Below, piece by piece: positions 49,404 through 58,658 of a stretch of DNA of 64,000 bases. Origin of the DNA: Paenibacillus chibensis (GTDB taxonomy: Bacteria > Bacillota > Bacilli > Paenibacillales > Paenibacillaceae); the NCBI RefSeq assembly GCF_004001045.1, contig NZ_BIMK01000024.1, forward strand, positions 62,001 through 126,000, read 5' to 3'. The translations under genes and the position numbers were made by a program. The notes below the pieces were generated by a model. It was not told where the DNA came from, did not search any database, and worked only from the letters and a program-made list of their open reading frames with translations. Within the stretch, counting starts at the first letter, position 1. Each line of letters starts with the position of its first letter.

Positions 49404-50002
49404 TCCGACTTGTCATTGCCGAAGACCAGCGCCTACTGCGCGGCGCCCTCGCCTCATTGCTCGACCTGGAGGACGACCTGGAGGTCGTCGGCCAAGCCGG
49501 AGACGGCCGGGAGGCGCTGTCCATGATTATGAATCTGAAGCCGGACGTATGCCTGCTGGACATCGAAATGCCGGTGCAGACCGGCATCGAGGTCGCGGAG
49601 CAGCTGAACAAGCAAGCATCCCCATGCCGCGTCATCATATTGACGACCTTCGCCCGGGCCGGATATTTCGAGAGAGCCGTCAAAGCAGGCGTCAGCGGCT
49701 ATCTGCTGAAGGACGAGCCCAGCGACAAACTGGCCGAATCCATCCGGCGGGTCGTGCAGGGACACCGCGCCATCTCACCTGAGCTGATCTTCGATTCGGT
49801 CGTACAGAAAAATCCGCTCACGGCCCGGGAATGCGAGATTCTGCAGCTGATCGCGTCAGGCAGCACCGCAAGCGAGATCGCCCGCTCCCTGCATTTATCG
49901 CACGGCACGGTCCGCAATTATATTTCGGAAATCCTGAACAAGCTGGAAGTTAAAAACCGGATTGAGGCGATCAGTGTGGCGGAGGAGCATGGGTGGATAT
50001 GA
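49400..50002 (+). CDS. NarL/LuxR-type response regulator (YvfU-like)
   Basis: A 200-residue regulator with a receiver (phospho-acceptor Asp in CLLDIEMPVQTG, Thr in IILTTFARAG, Lys in GYLLKDEPSDKL) and a C-terminal LuxR HTH (LTARECEILQLIASGSTASEIARSLHLSHGTVRNYISEIL). With the DesK-like kinase it forms a complete phosphorelay next to the exporter it likely controls. The palindrome at 46475 is a possible target. Confidence 0.93.
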   Translation: MIRLVIAEDQRLLRGALASLLDLEDDLEVVGQAGDGREALSMIMNLKPDVCLLDIEMPVQTGIEVAEQLNKQASPCRVIILTTFARAGYFERAVKAGVSGYLLKDEPSDKLAESIRRVVQGHRAISPELIFDSVVQKNPLTARECEILQLIASGSTASEIARSLHLSHGTVRNYISEILNKLEVKNRIEAISVAEEHGWI

Positions 50003-50109
50003 TCCGCTCCGGTTTGAGCCGCTACGGTTTGGCGCTATCCGCTCTGAGACGCTCCGGTTTGGCGCTATCCGCTCTGTTGTTCGCCAGTTTTAATATTGGA
50101 ATGGTCTAA
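49999..50109 (+). CDS. Possible 36-codon ORF built of repeats, overlapping the regulator stop
   Basis: The ATG at 49999 overlaps the regulator stop codon as ATGA, the usual form of translational coupling. The frame runs 36 codons to TAA. The product would be hydrophobic, with repeats of RSGLALSAL or RYGLALSAL and ending LLFASFNIGMV. GGGTGG lies just upstream and GGAGG further away. It could be a real small membrane peptide, or a chance frame through repeat DNA. Confidence 0.3.
   Translation: MIRSGLSRYGLALSALRRSGLALSALLFASFNIGMV
50025..50076 (+). repeat. Direct repeat, 30-base period
   Basis: A 22-base unit beginning CGGTTTGGCG and ending CCGCTCTG occurs at 50025-50046 and 50055-50076, with a partial copy just before (50009-50016). 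It lies right after the regulator gene. Confidence 0.8.
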
Positions 50110-50213
50110 GGAGAAAACTGGCTCGCAAAGGATCGGCTATCCCCAAACCTCCGCTCCTTCCTCCTTTTAAAGGCAAATACTTTCCTCACCTCATTCTTCG
50201 GTGAGAGGGAACT

Positions 50214-50250
50214 AAGAAGCTGCGCCGGGTCTTTGACCCGTCGGCAGTTT
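50214..50250 (+). terminator. Terminator-like hairpin after the yvfRSTU-like operon
   Basis: Stem AAGAAGCTGC..CGGGTC / GACCCG..GCAGTTTCTT with TTT loop, followed by a C/T-rich tail. It is about 105 bases past the mini-ORF stop. Confidence 0.6.
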
Positions 50251-50323
50251 CTTCCTTCCCCCGCAGCATTCCCTGTGTTATCGCTTGAGAAACCACTAAA
50301 GCTAACGTTCACATAATCACTAA

Positions 50324-50367
50324 AAAAGGGTGTCCCTCCGCCGTATCATGGCGCGGGACACCCTTTT
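50324..50367 (-). terminator. Terminator of trxB
   Basis: Arms AAAAGGGTGTCCC and GGGACACCCTTTT, followed on the minus strand by TTAG, about 40 bases past the trxB stop. Confidence 0.88.
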
Positions 50368-50405
50368 ATATATTTCAGCACACACAGTGCTTGCAGCTTC
50401 CAAGC

Positions 50406-51353
50406 TTACAGCGTTTCGCTCCAGTCATGCACCATGCTGCCTTCCAGGAACTTCTCGCAGTCCATCGCGGCCATGCAGCCGGTTCCGGCTGCGGAAATCG
50501 CTTGGCGATACCGCACGTCCTGCACGTCGCCGCAGGCGAATACACCCGGAATGTTCGTTTCGGTCGTCCCTGGCTTCACCATGATATATCCGACCTCATC
50601 GGTCGTAATCTGGTTATCCAGGAATTGGGTGTTCGGCGTATGGCCGATGGCCACGAACACGCCGTCCGCTTCGATCAATTCCTCCTGCTTGCTTTCGTTG
50701 TTGAACACCTTAAGGCCTTTCACGCCGTTGTCGCCGGCAACGACCTCCAGCGGCACACGGTTCAGCGCCCAGATGATCTTTTCATTGCCGCGCGCGCGGT
50801 CCTGCATGATCTTCGAAGCCCGCAGCTCCTCCCGGCGGTGCACCAGCGTGACGCTGGAACCGAAGCGGGTCAGGAAGCCAGCTTCCTCCATTGCGGAGTC
50901 GCCGCCGCCGATGACGAGAATCTTTTTGCCGCGGAAGAAAAATCCGTCGCAGGTTGCGCAGGTGCTGACGCCGCGTCCGACGTTTTCCTGCTCGCCCGGA
51001 ATGCCGAGATATTTTGCGGAGGCTCCGGTCGAGATAATCACGGATTCCGCTTGAATCTCACCCATGCCTTCAACGGTCAATGTAAAGGGGCGCTTGGAGA
51101 AGTCCACCTTATCCACCCAGCCGGTTTTGAACTCGGCGCCAAAACGTTCGGCTTGCTTGCGCATATTGTCCATCAGCTCCGGCCCCATAATGCCGTCCGG
51201 GAAACCTGGAAAGTTCTCAATTTCCGTCGTGGTGGTCAGCTGGCCGCCAGGCTGCATGCCCTCGATGACGAGCGGCTTCATATTGGCGCGGGCCAAATAA
51301 ATAGCTGCGGTAAGCCCCGCAGGGCCGGTTCCGATTACGATGGATTTGTACAT
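50406..51353 (-). CDS. trxB: Thioredoxin reductase
   Basis: A 315-residue flavoenzyme. The FAD site is IGTGPAGLTAAIYLARA, the redox-active pair is in STCATCDGFFF, the NADPH site is VIGGGDSAMEEA and the C-terminal FAD motif is GVFACGDVQDVRYRQAI. It reduces thioredoxin with NADPH. The start is ATG at 51353 after AAAGGAG. The neighbour upstream is a YvcD-like TPR protein, as in Bacillus. Confidence 0.96.
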   Translation of the reverse strand: MYKSIVIGTGPAGLTAAIYLARANMKPLVIEGMQPGGQLTTTTEIENFPGFPDGIMGPELMDNMRKQAERFGAEFKTGWVDKVDFSKRPFTLTVEGMGEIQAESVIISTGASAKYLGIPGEQENVGRGVSTCATCDGFFFRGKKILVIGGGDSAMEEAGFLTRFGSSVTLVHRREELRASKIMQDRARGNEKIIWALNRVPLEVVAGDNGVKGLKVFNNESKQEELIEADGVFVAIGHTPNTQFLDNQITTDEVGYIMVKPGTTETNIPGVFACGDVQDVRYRQAISAAGTGCMAAMDCEKFLEGSMVHDWSETL

Positions 51354-51372
51354 ATCTATCCTCTCCTTTGGC

Positions 51373-53115
51373 TTATATATTTTCGGTGAAGGGACGGAAT
51401 ACGTCGTCCTTTTCCTCCTTGAGGGAGCATACGCTGTCAATGCGCTTCGCGTAACGGCTGACCGTAGATACGGACACCCCGTACCGCTGCGCCACTTCCT
51501 GATATGTCATGGAGCTGCCGTGCTGTTTGGCCGTTAAGTATTCCAGCGCCGCGGACCACCCTTCCGTATGCCGGATCATGGGCGTGTCCGGATGCAGCTT
51601 GCCGAGAAACTGGTTCCATAAATTTTGCAAATGGTTCTTTTGCTCCCTGTCCGCCTGATCATTCATGTGCAGGAACGCTTGATCCACCACCGCTTGAAGC
51701 GAATCCCCGGGATAATGATAATCATAAGATGCCTGCGTTTCCGCGATCATGGGCGATGCAGCCGCACTGACTTCCAGAGCGGCCTGGGCGGGGCCTTTAA
51801 GTCCCATTTCCTGCAGAATGCGGAGGGCTTCCTTTTTCAATTCGGCCGACTCATCCGGCTCTTGGAGGAATGCTTCCAGCGTCTCCTTCACTTCGTCGTC
51901 GGCAATCCAGCCTAGTGCGCGAATCACCTGAAGCTTGGTCCCCTTATCGCCATACCGAAGTGCCCAGAAAAACGAGGAGCGAATCAGCGGATTGGTCTTG
52001 ATTTCCTCGTACAGCTCGCCTTCATCCTGTTCCCAGCGCTTCAGCTGCTCCTCGAAAGGCAAATGGTAATGGTAGCTCAGCTCGATCCCTTGTTCTCCCA
52101 TAAGATCCAGCTGGGCTAAATAAAACCGCGGAATATCCGATGTCGGATCCATTTTCTGCGCTTGATGCCAATAACGCTGCGCTTCCTTGTAACGGCCGCT
52201 GTTAAAGGCAGCCACTGCCGTATAATGGTAAAGGCTCGGGTCACCGTTTACTTCCTCATCCTTCAGAAGCCGGCGAAAATGCCCGTAAGCTGCCTCATGT
52301 CTACCCAGGATTCCCATCGTGGTTGCCAGTTTAAACACATGCTCCTGGTGGAAGGGAACCGTAATTTCAAGCAGCTCAATCAAAGGATTCAAGGAAGTAG
52401 TATCCCCTTCATGCTGGTAAAATATTGCGAGGTTGCACAGCCCGTGAATATTTCCCTGTTCCAGCTCCAATACGTCTCCGATCGTAGCTTTGGCTTTACG
52501 GAATAACCCCATGTAATAATATGCCAGTGCCAGATTGTTCCGTGCCGCCAGAAAATCGGGGTGCTCCTCCACAATGCGCTCAAGCAGCTCGGCGGCCTGG
52601 GAGAATTTCCCCTCCTCCATCAGCGCCCGCGCTTCCTCGTGCTCCACCATGCCCTCACGGCTGCGGATCCGGCTGAGCTTTACCGGCCGCTCCAGCTCGT
52701 ATTGGAATAGCTCCATCATTTCTTCGGCCTCTTCCAGAAACTGGCCTGCCGGGTCATCTTCCAAATACTTGATCAGCACACGTTCGGCTTCTTCAAAATC
52801 GTCCATATTGGCGTAGTTATTGGCCATATAGAAATAGCATTCCGTCATGGTAGCATCGACATGCTCCAGAATATCGGTAAGGACGGCGTTCGAACCTTCA
52901 TAATCGCCCATCTCTGATAATATACCCGCCATATTGCAATGATTCACCGGATTTTCCGGTTCATATTCAACAGCTTTGCGAAAATATTTTAATGCCTTGT
53001 CATATTGAAGGCGGTCCAGTGACCGGACGGCTCGTTCAAAGAAGAAGTTGGCATCCATATGAATGGGAATGACTTTATGATGTAGGTCCTCAGCCTGCAA
53101 ATGATTCTCCTCCAT
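51373..53115 (-). CDS. TPR-repeat protein with C-terminal HTH (YvcD-like)
   Basis: A 580-residue soluble protein. It has tetratricopeptide repeats over roughly residues 20-330 (KALKYFRKAVEYEPENPVNHCNMAGILSEMGDYEGS and others), a middle helical region and a C-terminal HTH (TYQEVAQRYGVSVSTVSRYAKRID). The position between trxB and the his cluster matches B. subtilis yvcD. The function is not established; the HTH suggests DNA binding and the TPRs protein contacts. Confidence 0.85.
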   Translation of the reverse strand: MEENHLQAEDLHHKVIPIHMDANFFFERAVRSLDRLQYDKALKYFRKAVEYEPENPVNHCNMAGILSEMGDYEGSNAVLTDILEHVDATMTECYFYMANNYANMDDFEEAERVLIKYLEDDPAGQFLEEAEEMMELFQYELERPVKLSRIRSREGMVEHEEARALMEEGKFSQAAELLERIVEEHPDFLAARNNLALAYYYMGLFRKAKATIGDVLELEQGNIHGLCNLAIFYQHEGDTTSLNPLIELLEITVPFHQEHVFKLATTMGILGRHEAAYGHFRRLLKDEEVNGDPSLYHYTAVAAFNSGRYKEAQRYWHQAQKMDPTSDIPRFYLAQLDLMGEQGIELSYHYHLPFEEQLKRWEQDEGELYEEIKTNPLIRSSFFWALRYGDKGTKLQVIRALGWIADDEVKETLEAFLQEPDESAELKKEALRILQEMGLKGPAQAALEVSAAASPMIAETQASYDYHYPGDSLQAVVDQAFLHMNDQADREQKNHLQNLWNQFLGKLHPDTPMIRHTEGWSAALEYLTAKQHGSSMTYQEVAQRYGVSVSTVSRYAKRIDSVCSLKEEKDDVFRPFTENI

Positions 53116-53346
53116 GTAAGCAAGGCACCTCCCTTAAGTTGCGTATAACATTCTATCAAAGAGAAACTGCCGTTTCATCTATTGATCTATCCACAACAGT
53201 ATACCATATCTTCATAGGCGCATCTAAGGCAATATCTATTATATCAATCCTGTCCCTCCCTAGGTTTGCGCCTGCTCCCCTAAGGCACGATTTAAAATGA
53301 CATGCGAATAGGCCTACAAAGCGGAGAACACGCCGTTATACGCAAA

Positions 53347-53379
53347 AAAGACGCTGGAGGACTACACTCCAGCGTCTTT
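53347..53379 (-). terminator. Terminator overlapping the prs stop codon
   Basis: Arms AAAGACGCTGGAG and CTCCAGCGTCTTT with the stop codon TAG in the loop. On the minus strand the stem is followed by TTTTTTGCG. The last codons of prs form the first arm. Confidence 0.9.
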
Positions 53380-54309
53380 GAACATGGTGGCAAGCGATCC
53401 GCCTTCCATGATGATTCTTACGGCTGCCGATAGCATCGGAGCCACGGACAGCACGGTAAGCCGATCATGCCGTACCGATTCCATCGCGATCGAATCGGTA
53501 ACCACAATCTCCCGGATATGCGAGTGGCCAAGCCGCTCCAGCGCGTCTCCCGAGAACAGGCCATGCGTCGCGCAGACGATGGCCTGATCCGCCCCACGCT
53601 CCTTCAAGCTTTCCAACACGTTGACGATCGTTGACCCGGTATCGATGATATCCTCGATGATGATAGGCGTCCGTCCCTCCACATCGCCGATGACATGCGT
53701 GATAACGGATTCATTATGCGTCGGACGCTTCTTGAACATGATCGCAAACGGCGAATCAAGATGATTGGCCAGCTTCTCCGCGGTCTTGGCCCTCCCGGCG
53801 TCAGGTGAAACAATAACCGGATTCGCCAGATGGAGAGATTTCAAATAATTGCTGATCAAATCCAGCGCCGTGAGATGATCGACGGGAATATTGAAAAAGC
53901 CTTGAATCGCCGGTGCATGCAAATCCATCGTGATGACCCGGTTCGCTCCGGCCGTCGTCAGGACGTCGGCTACCATTTTGGCGGAGATCGGCTCGCGCGG
54001 TGCGGATTTCCGTTCCTGCCGGGCGTAACCGTAATACGGAACCACAATGTTGATCGTACGCGCGGAGGCGCGCTTCGCCGCATCGATCATCACCAGCAGC
54101 TCCACGAACAGCTCGTTGATCGGATGCGATAGCGATTGTACGATGAACACATCGCAGTTGCGGATGCTTTCTTCGTAATTGACGTAAATTTCGCCGCTTT
54201 TGAAGCGGGACAACGTGACGCTACCCAGCTCGGCCCCCAGCTTCTCGCACATGCTCTCGGCAAGCAGGGGATTGGATGAACCGGAAAAAATACGCACCTT
54301 GTGCTGCAT
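53362..54309 (-). CDS. prs: Divergent ribose-phosphate pyrophosphokinase at the end of the his operon
   Basis: A 315-residue PRPP synthetase with IFSGSSNPLLAESMCEKLG, YGYARQERKSAPREPISAK, MDLHAPAIQGFFNIPVDHL and PDAGRAKTAEKLA. The PRPP-binding loop reads IIIEDIIDTGSTI where most enzymes have DDIIDTAGT, so it is a divergent paralog. It would make PRPP from ribose 5-phosphate and ATP, the substrate of HisG. The start is ATG at 54309 after AGGAGG, 23 bases past hisJ. Confidence 0.9.
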   Translation of the reverse strand: MQHKVRIFSGSSNPLLAESMCEKLGAELGSVTLSRFKSGEIYVNYEESIRNCDVFIVQSLSHPINELFVELLVMIDAAKRASARTINIVVPYYGYARQERKSAPREPISAKMVADVLTTAGANRVITMDLHAPAIQGFFNIPVDHLTALDLISNYLKSLHLANPVIVSPDAGRAKTAEKLANHLDSPFAIMFKKRPTHNESVITHVIGDVEGRTPIIIEDIIDTGSTIVNVLESLKERGADQAIVCATHGLFSGDALERLGHSHIREIVVTDSIAMESVRHDRLTVLSVAPMLSAAVRIIMEGGSLATMFKDAGV

Positions 54310-54332
54310 AAGCTCCTCCTGATACCCGTGAT

Positions 54333-55157
54333 TTAAACCTCTAGAGGAATCATGGCTCTCTGTCGCTTCTCGAATACAGCCAGCTCGCGGAAGCCTGTAT
54401 CCCACAGCGCAGCCCGGGCCCGGTCCAGATTCTCGCCGAGCTTCTTCGGATCATGCGCATCCGAGCCGACCGTTAGCGGAATGCCAAGCCGGAACGCCTC
54501 CTGCAGCATCCGCGCCGACGGGAACATCTCCGCGCATGGCTTGGACAATCCGGAAGCGTTCAGCTCCATGGCCACGCCGCTCTTGGCAACAGCGGCAAGC
54601 GCGGCATCTTCCATTGCCCGCACTTCTTCCGCCGCTTCCTCGCCGGGATGATATCCGAAGCGTTTGATCACGTCGAGATGACCCATAATATCGTACAATC
54701 CGGTCGCAGCCGCCTTTTGCACGGCTTGATAGTAGGTTTGGTAGACCTCCAGCCTATCGCGGCCCTCCCACCCTTGGGTTTGCCGGTGATCCGTAATATC
54801 CCACTCCCCGAGGAAATGGACGGAACCGATCACGTAATCCCAAGGATATGCCTTCACGATCGCTTCGATCTGCTCTTCCCAGCCCTCGATGTAATCTCCT
54901 TCAAGACCCACTCGTATATCGATCTGTCCTTTATACTTCTCCTTCAGCTTCAGACACTCCTCCACATAGCGCGGAAGCTCGTCCATCGGCATCGCCATTT
55001 CCGGATAGTAAACGGAGGGATCCACATGAAGCAGCGGCATATGATCCGAGAGCCCGATTTGACCGAGGCCGATCTCGATGCCTCGGCGTACGTATTCCTC
55101 GAGCTCTCCGACTGCATGGCCGCAGCGTACATGATGCGTGTGATAATCAATCAGCAT
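54333..55157 (-). CDS. hisJ: Histidinol-phosphatase, PHP type
   Basis: A 274-residue PHP-domain enzyme with metal ligands in DYHTHHVRCGHA, GLSDHMPLLH, GSVHFLGEWD and GSDAHDPKKLG. It removes phosphate from histidinol phosphate, the penultimate part of the pathway. The start is ATG at 55157 (MLIDYHTH); AGGAGG is 12 bases before. It follows hisIE by 16 bases. Confidence 0.92.
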   Translation of the reverse strand: MLIDYHTHHVRCGHAVGELEEYVRRGIEIGLGQIGLSDHMPLLHVDPSVYYPEMAMPMDELPRYVEECLKLKEKYKGQIDIRVGLEGDYIEGWEEQIEAIVKAYPWDYVIGSVHFLGEWDITDHRQTQGWEGRDRLEVYQTYYQAVQKAAATGLYDIMGHLDVIKRFGYHPGEEAAEEVRAMEDAALAAVAKSGVAMELNASGLSKPCAEMFPSARMLQEAFRLGIPLTVGSDAHDPKKLGENLDRARAALWDTGFRELAVFEKRQRAMIPLEV

Positions 55158-55173
55158 GTGGTCTTCGCGCCTC

Positions 55174-55872
55174 CTAGTCCCGGCGAGGACGCTCATGGCG
55201 GCGATCCAGTTCAGCCATAATATCATCCAGCGGAAGCTTGCGTTCCTGCAGCAGAACAAGCAGGTGGTAAATCAGGTCGCTGACTTCAAGGCGCAGCTCG
55301 GCATTATCCTTGTTTTTGGCCGCGATAATTGTCTCCGCCGTCTCTTCACCGACCTTTTTCAGGATTTTGTCGACGCCTTTATCGAACAGGTAGGTGGTAT
55401 AAGCGCCTTCCGGCCGCTCTTTCTCGCGCTCGGCGATCACCTGCTCCAGCTCTTCCAGCACCGCAAAACGGTGTCTGCCCTGCCCCGCGTCTGTATCCGC
55501 TTCGTTTGAAGCTGCGGCCGGGGAGGCAATCCCGCGATAGAAGCAGGTATTTTCTCCGGTATGGCATGCGGGTCCGGCTGGCTTCACCATGAACAATAGG
55601 GTGTCCCCGTCGCAGTCATAGTGGGCCGAAACGATCTGTTGCGTGTTGCCGGACGTACCGCCCTTGTGCCACAGCTCCTGGCGTGAACGGCTCCAAAACC
55701 AGGTCTCGCCGGTTTCGATGGACCGCTTCAACGATTCCCGGTTCATGTAGGCCATCATTAATACTTCCTTGCTGGCAGCATCCTGAACAATCGCCGGGAC
55801 GAGGCCGTCCTGATCGAATCGGATCTGCTCCTGCACCTGCTCTAGTGATGACTGCTTCGTTTGTTCGCTCAT
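55174..55872 (-). CDS. hisI: Bifunctional phosphoribosyl-AMP cyclohydrolase/phosphoribosyl-ATP pyrophosphohydrolase
   Basis: A 232-residue HisIE fusion. The N-terminal HisI domain (residues 1-115) has the metal site [10 protein letters not shown] and [11 protein letters not shown]. The C-terminal HisE domain (140-232) has [22 protein letters not shown]. It carries out the second and third steps of histidine synthesis. It overlaps hisF by four bases. Confidence 0.95.
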   Translation of the reverse strand: MSEQTKQSSLEQVQEQIRFDQDGLVPAIVQDAASKEVLMMAYMNRESLKRSIETGETWFWSRSRQELWHKGGTSGNTQQIVSAHYDCDGDTLLFMVKPAGPACHTGENTCFYRGIASPAAASNEADTDAGQGRHRFAVLEELEQVIAEREKERPEGAYTTYLFDKGVDKILKKVGEETAETIIAAKNKDNAELRLEVSDLIYHLLVLLQERKLPLDDIMAELDRRHERPRRD

Positions 55873-56627
55873 CTGATTTCAACTCCTTTTTGCTTTAAGT
55901 CCTGCTTCAGCTCCGGTATGGAAATTTCCTTATAGTGAAAGATCGTGGCGGCAAGCCCCGCATCTGCTTTTCCCTTCGTAAATACTTCGACAAAGTCATC
56001 CTCTGTTCCCGCTCCGCCCGAAGCAATAACTGGAATCCGGACCGCATCCGCCACCGCCGCCGTCAGTGCGATGTCGAACCCGTCCTTCGTGCCGTCAGCA
56101 TCCATGCTGGTCAGCAGAATCTCACCCGCTCCCAGCTCCTCGGCCTTCCGGACCCACTCAAGCGCCCGGATTCCGGAGGCTTTGCGTCCGCCGTGCGTAT
56201 AGACTTCCCATTCGCCCCATGCCTCGTTATATTTGGCATCCACGGCCACGACGATGCACTGGGATCCGAAACGGCGCGCTCCATCCGCGATCAGCTGCGG
56301 ATTCAGGACAGCCGCCGTATTGATGCCGATTTTGTCCGCGCCGGCGCGAAGGATTCTTTTCATGTCCTCCACTTGGGAGATGCCTCCGCCGACTGTGAAC
56401 GGAATCGCGATTTCACCGGCCGTTTTCCGCACGACCTCGACCATCGTCTGCCGCCCTTCGACCGAAGCCGATATATCGAGAAACACCAGTTCATCCGCGC
56501 CTTCCCGGTCGTACAGCGCCGCCAGCTCAACCGGATCGCCCGCATCGCGCAAATTTTCGAAATTGACTCCTTTTACCACCCGTCCGTCCTTTACGTCCAG
56601 ACACGGAATGATGCGTTTTGCCAGCAT
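55869..56627 (-). CDS. hisF: Imidazole glycerol phosphate synthase cyclase subunit
   Basis: A 252-residue TIM barrel with [19 protein letters not shown], catalytic Asp residues near positions 11 and 130 ([12 protein letters not shown]) and the C-terminal [16 protein letters not shown]. It forms the synthase with HisH. It is 47 bases after hisA. Confidence 0.96.
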   Translation of the reverse strand: MLAKRIIPCLDVKDGRVVKGVNFENLRDAGDPVELAALYDREGADELVFLDISASVEGRQTMVEVVRKTAGEIAIPFTVGGGISQVEDMKRILRAGADKIGINTAAVLNPQLIADGARRFGSQCIVVAVDAKYNEAWGEWEVYTHGGRKASGIRALEWVRKAEELGAGEILLTSMDADGTKDGFDIALTAAVADAVRIPVIASGGAGTEDDFVEVFTKGKADAGLAATIFHYKEISIPELKQDLKQKGVEIR

Positions 56628-56674
56628 GGCCTTCGCTCCCTCTCATCGCGTTTTCTTCATAAAAACCGCTCCGG

Positions 56675-57406
56675 CTACTTCAGCGTTTTGACCGCCTCAG
56701 CCAGATCAATGCTGCCCGTGTATAGTGCTTTGCCCACGATGGCTCCGCCAACACCGTCCTGACGATATTGGTTCAACCGGACCAAATCGTCCATCACACT
56801 AACGCCGCCGGACGCAATCACGATTTTCCCGCTGCTTTTCGCCAGAGCGACAATGGCTTCCACGTTAGGACCCTGCATCATGCCATCGCGGGAGATATCC
56901 GTAAAAATAAACGTTTCCGCGCCTTTGGACGCGAGCTCCTTCGCCAGCTCCTCCGCCTTCACCTCGGAGGTTTCCAGCCAGCCGCGCGTAGCTACATAGC
57001 CGTTCCTCGCGTCGATGCCGATCGCGATTTTATCGCCGTACGTACCGAGCACCTCTTCCGTAAAAGCGCGGTCCTCGATGGCGGCCGTACCGATAATCAC
57101 CCGGCTCACGCCGAGCGACAGCAGCCGTTTGACATCGCCCACGGTCCGCAGTCCTCCGCCAACCTGAACCGGGACGTTGACCCCGGAAGCAATCGCTCCG
57201 ATGACTTCGTCATTTACCGGATGCCCGGCTTTGGCCCCGTCCAGATCGACCAGATGGATATAGGATCCGCCCTGTGCTTCCCATGCCTTGGCAGCCTCCA
57301 GCGGGCTGTCGTTGTATACCGTTTCCTGACTGTAATCCCCTTGAATCAGCCGGACGCATTTGCCTCCGCGGATATCTATGGCCGGATAAAGGATGAATGA
57401 TGACAT
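56675..57406 (-). CDS. hisA: Phosphoribosylformimino-5-aminoimidazole carboxamide ribotide isomerase
   Basis: A 243-residue TIM barrel with [20 protein letters not shown] (catalytic Asp8), [30 protein letters not shown] and [16 protein letters not shown]. It catalyses the Amadori rearrangement of ProFAR. The length is typical. It is 31 bases after hisH. Confidence 0.96.
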   Translation of the reverse strand: MSSFILYPAIDIRGGKCVRLIQGDYSQETVYNDSPLEAAKAWEAQGGSYIHLVDLDGAKAGHPVNDEVIGAIASGVNVPVQVGGGLRTVGDVKRLLSLGVSRVIIGTAAIEDRAFTEEVLGTYGDKIAIGIDARNGYVATRGWLETSEVKAEELAKELASKGAETFIFTDISRDGMMQGPNVEAIVALAKSSGKIVIASGGVSVMDDLVRLNQYRQDGVGGAIVGKALYTGSIDLAEAVKTLK

Positions 57407-57437
57407 CGAATGACTCCCCGCTTTCCGTTGATATGAA

Positions 57438-58049
57438 TTAGGAACAAATGTTCAAAAAGCGGCCCAGCAGCTCCATGCCAAGCTCGCCGCTTTTCTCCGG
57501 ATGGAACTGCATCCCGTATACGGAGCCGCGGCCGACAACGGCCGTCACCGGCTGTCCGTAATCCGTAACCGCGAGCAGGTCGGACTTTACTTCCGGAAGA
57601 ACATGATAAGAATGCACGAAATAGACATGCCCTTCCGCAAGTCCCGCCAGCAGCGGATTGTCCTTTTGCAGAAACTCGAGACGGTTCCAGCCCATATGCG
57701 GCACCTTGAAATCTCCGCCTGCAAAGCGGATGACTTTGCCCGGCAGAATGCCGAGCCCGTCATGCTGTCCATGCTCCTCGCTGCTGCCGAACAGCAGCTG
57801 CATGCCGAGGCAAATACCGAGCAGCGGTCTGCCTGCAGCCGCAGCCTCTTTCATGATATCGCCCAGCCCGCTGTCCCGCAGATGCGCCATGGCATCGCCA
57901 AAAGCGCCTACGCCGGGTAAAATAATGCCGTCCGCTCCCAGAATCTCCGCGCGGTCACCCGTGACGAGCGCCTCGGCTCCGAGACGCTCCACGGCTTTGC
58001 TCACGCTGTGCAGATTGCCCATGCCGTAATCCACGATCGCAATCGCCAC
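57438..58049 (-). CDS. hisH: Imidazole glycerol phosphate synthase glutaminase subunit
   Basis: A 203-residue class I glutaminase with [13 protein letters not shown], catalytic Cys in [12 protein letters not shown], and the His/Glu pair in [10 protein letters not shown]. It passes ammonia to HisF. The start is GTG at 58049, immediately after the hisB stop, and an AAGGGAG site lies in the end of hisB. Confidence 0.96.
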   Translation of the reverse strand: MAIAIVDYGMGNLHSVSKAVERLGAEALVTGDRAEILGADGIILPGVGAFGDAMAHLRDSGLGDIMKEAAAAGRPLLGICLGMQLLFGSSEEHGQHDGLGILPGKVIRFAGGDFKVPHMGWNRLEFLQKDNPLLAGLAEGHVYFVHSYHVLPEVKSDLLAVTDYGQPVTAVVGRGSVYGMQFHPEKSGELGMELLGRFLNICS

Positions 58050-58658
58050 TTACAGCACTCCCTTCGTGGAAGGAACCCCCGTCACCCGCGGATCGATGCT
58101 GGTCGCTTCATCAAGCGCGCGTCCGAGCGCCTTGAATACCGCTTCGATCATGTGGTGCGTGTTTTGTCCGTAATGCACGATGACATGCAGCGTAACGCGC
58201 GCTTCGAGCGCGAACTTCCACAGAAATTCTTGTACCAGCTCTGTAGAGAAGCTGCCCACCTGCGCGGACGGATACTGTGCACGGTATTCAAAATGAGGCC
58301 GGTTACTGATATCGATCACGACCTGCGCCAGCGCTTCATCCATGGGCACAAAGACGCTCGCATAGCGCTTGATGCCCTTTTTGTCGCCCAGTGCCTCCCG
58401 CAGCGTCTGGCCGAGACAGATCCCGATGTCTTCCACCGTATGATGGTCATCAATTTCAATGTCTCCCCGCGCCTGCACCTTCAGATCGAATTGGCCATGC
58501 TTGGTGAACAGGTCGAGCATATGATTCAGAAACGGCACATCTGTTTCCAGCTCCGATACACCGGTACCATCCACGGAAAAAGCCAGCTGTATATCCGTTT
58601 CGTTTGTCTTGCGGCTGATTTCAGCGCTTCTGGCGCCATTCTCTTGATTAATTCCCAT
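58050..58658 (-). CDS. hisB: Imidazoleglycerol-phosphate dehydratase
   Basis: A 202-residue enzyme with the manganese ligands in [27 protein letters not shown], and the second repeat [17 protein letters not shown]. It lacks a phosphatase domain, in keeping with the separate hisJ. It overlaps the hisD end by 11 bases. Confidence 0.96.
   Translation of the reverse strand: MGINQENGARSAEISRKTNETDIQLAFSVDGTGVSELETDVPFLNHMLDLFTKHGQFDLKVQARGDIEIDDHHTVEDIGICLGQTLREALGDKKGIKRYASVFVPMDEALAQVVIDISNRPHFEYRAQYPSAQVGSFSTELVQEFLWKFALEARVTLHVIVHYGQNTHHMIEAVFKALGRALDEATSIDPRVTGVPSTKGVL

Noticed and set aside
50185-50206. CTCAC/GTGAG hairpin as the terminator of the regulator operon
   Set aside because: The stem is short and without a T-run; the stronger stem at 50214-50250 is the better candidate.
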